Part shown: one piece after another, positions 63,113 to 64,000 of the stretch
Layout: the number at the start of each line of letters is the position of its first letter
Numbering within the stretch: position 1 is the stretch's first letter
Notes under the pieces: generated by a model
Database searches by the model: none
The model's input: the letters and a program-made list of their open reading frames with translations, nothing else
Told to the model about the DNA's origin: nothing
Source: Rhizobium sp. Q54
Lineage (GTDB): Bacteria > Pseudomonadota > Alphaproteobacteria > Rhizobiales > Xanthobacteraceae
Length of the DNA stretch: 64,000 nucleotides
Reading direction: 5' to 3'
NCBI GenBank assembly: GCA_945861265.1
Contig: CAMAUC010000007.1
Coordinates: 25,182-89,181 of the forward strand
Position numbers and translations under genes: made by a program

Positions 63113-63706
63113 TCAGCCCATCCCGACGGATTTGAGATATTTATAGGCCTGAATGATTTCGATCAGGCGGTCCTCGGTCGAGCGGTCGCCGCCATTGGCA
63201 TCCGGGTGATGCCGCTTGACCAATTCCTTGTAGCGCGACGACACCTGCGCCGCGGTGGCGCTGACCTCGAGGCTGAGCGCTTCGAACGCCTTGCGCTCGG
63301 CATTGCGGATGACGCGGGTCTCGACTTTGGTCTTTTGTTCCTTGCCGGTGCCCTCGAACAGGCCGAACGGATCGCCGGCGCCGCCGAGCGCGGACAGGTC
63401 CGGCTTGGCCTTGCGCTTGCCGGTGCCCATCTTCCAGGTCGGACGATGGCCGGTGAGCGCGTCTTTCTGGTAGGCGAGCACGGCATCGTCGGCCATGCCG
63501 GCGAAAAAATTGTACGACTGGTTGTATTCGCGCACATGCTTGACGCAATAGTGCCAGCGGCCGTCGATATTGGGGCCCTTGGGCGCGAAATTCGTCGCTT
63601 TTTCCTTGCAGCCCGCCCATTGGCAGACCGGCCCGTCGTTTTTGACACGACGGTCCTTGCCCGGTTTGACGCGAATGCTGTCGAAAAGTGGTGAGTCTAT
63701 TTTCAT
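63113..63706 (-). CDS. J-domain protein with N-terminal zinc-binding-like segment
   Basis: This 197-residue protein has a C-terminal J-domain with the HPD motif at 167-169 (KRHHPDANGG), so it should stimulate a DnaK-type chaperone. The N-terminal part has Cys28, Cys33, Cys54 and His57 (CQWAGC, WHYCVKH), which could bind zinc. It is divergent from the bolA-like gene, a common arrangement in alphaproteobacteria. The 266-base gap to cobS shows no clear feature. Confidence 0.85.
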   Translation of the reverse strand: MKIDSPLFDSIRVKPGKDRRVKNDGPVCQWAGCKEKATNFAPKGPNIDGRWHYCVKHVREYNQSYNFFAGMADDAVLAYQKDALTGHRPTWKMGTGKRKAKPDLSALGGAGDPFGLFEGTGKEQKTKVETRVIRNAERKAFEALSLEVSATAAQVSSRYKELVKRHHPDANGGDRSTEDRLIEIIQAYKYLKSVGMG

Positions 63707-63824
63707 GACCGAATGTTATGCGCTTTTTTTGATGATCGCTTCAAGACTTGACAACCACAGGGCAACACGATTCTGGCGGTATTAGGCCATTGACCGGCCT
63801 AACGCCGTTACCTAATTGAGGGGC

Positions 63825-64000
63825 ATGCGAACAGCCGATCGTCTCACCAAGAAGCTAACCGAAGCTTTCACGCCGGAAAGCCTCAATGTGGCGGACGAAT
63901 CGCACCAGCATGAAGGCCATGCCGGGGCGCGGCCCGGCGGGCAAACCCATTTCAGGGTTTATATTGTGTCCGCGGCCTTCAAAGGGAAGACCCGGATCGA
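63825..64000 (+). CDS. BolA-family protein (partial, runs off the window)
   Basis: The first 58 codons are visible, starting MRTADRLTKKLTEAF, followed by LNVADESHQHEGHAG and the GGQTHFRVYIVSAAFKGKTRI stretch of BolA proteins (split here). The His of DESHQH is the conserved cluster-binding region shared with glutaredoxins. A TGAGGGG ribosome site precedes the ATG. The C-terminal third lies beyond base 64000. Confidence 0.87.
   Translation, partial: MRTADRLTKKLTEAFTPESLNVADESHQHEGHAGARPGGQTHFRVYIVSAAFKGKTRI

Noticed and set aside
1..64000. CRISPR arrays, prophage or insertion sequences
   Set aside because: No regularly spaced repeats, Cas, transposase, integrase or phage structural proteins were seen in either strand.

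Overview
The window looks like chromosomal DNA of a high-GC alphaproteobacterium of the Hyphomicrobiales (Bradyrhizobiaceae/Xanthobacteraceae type). The basis is the gene content: CobS/CobT cobaltochelatase subunits, a CarD regulator, a SUV3-like helicase followed by an S4 protein and FdxA, tandem Bug-type solute receptors, and palindromic intergenic repeats of the 'GTCATTCCCGCGAAGGCGGGAAT' and 'GTCATTCCGGG' kinds. The assignment is inference, since no rRNA is present. I found no transposase, integrase, prophage or CRISPR array. The only RNA gene recognised is a tRNA-Arg(CCT).

Layout. 0-11 kb: a CobW-type GTPase, MetF, a two-subunit class I CoA-transferase-like pair without the usual catalytic Glu, a sterol-desaturase-like membrane hydroxylase, an orphan xanthine-dehydrogenase-family large subunit, a succinate-semialdehyde-type dehydrogenase, a crotonase without its catalytic acids, and a CaiB-type CoA-transferase. 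11-13 kb: a DEAD-box RNA helicase followed by an extended IF-1. 13-17 kb: three transglutaminase-fold proteins and an N-formylglutamate amidohydrolase-like protein. 17-18 kb: a secreted S10 carboxypeptidase-like protein. 18.4-31.8 kb: a purine island with PuuD urate oxidase, a UraD-UraH fusion, an outer-membrane barrel, a BMP-type nucleoside/purine ABC transporter, an 8-oxoguanine-deaminase-like amidohydrolase, and xanthine dehydrogenase as an FAD subunit plus an iron-sulfur/molybdenum fusion. 31.9-38.6 kb: a tight three-gene locus of transglutaminase-DUF2126, ATP-grasp/alpha-E and a second transglutaminase. 38.9-45.4 kb: a NitT/TauT-type ABC transporter, a degenerate M24 peptidase, the tRNA and two Bug receptors. 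45-64 kb: envelope and housekeeping genes (SNase-like protein, M48 lipoprotein, extradiol-dioxygenase-like protein, FlhB/FliK-like pair, CarD, S4 protein, SUV3-like helicase, TPR protein, DUF3108 protein, L28, phytase-like esterase, CobT, CobS, a J-domain protein and the start of BolA).

How genes work together. The purine island encodes an almost complete route: outer-membrane entry, inner-membrane ABC import, deamination of an 8-oxopurine, hydroxylation to urate, and urate to allantoin through PuuD and the UraD-UraH fusion. Three GG-N10-GC elements resembling sigma-54 promoters lie in front of its transcription units, which suggests nitrogen control. The ATP-grasp/alpha-E/transglutaminase locus, with the separate transglutaminase cluster at 13-16 kb, is the best candidate for a poorly understood peptide ligation or processing system. 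Five transglutaminase-fold proteins occur within 26 kb, and two of them lack the canonical catalytic His.
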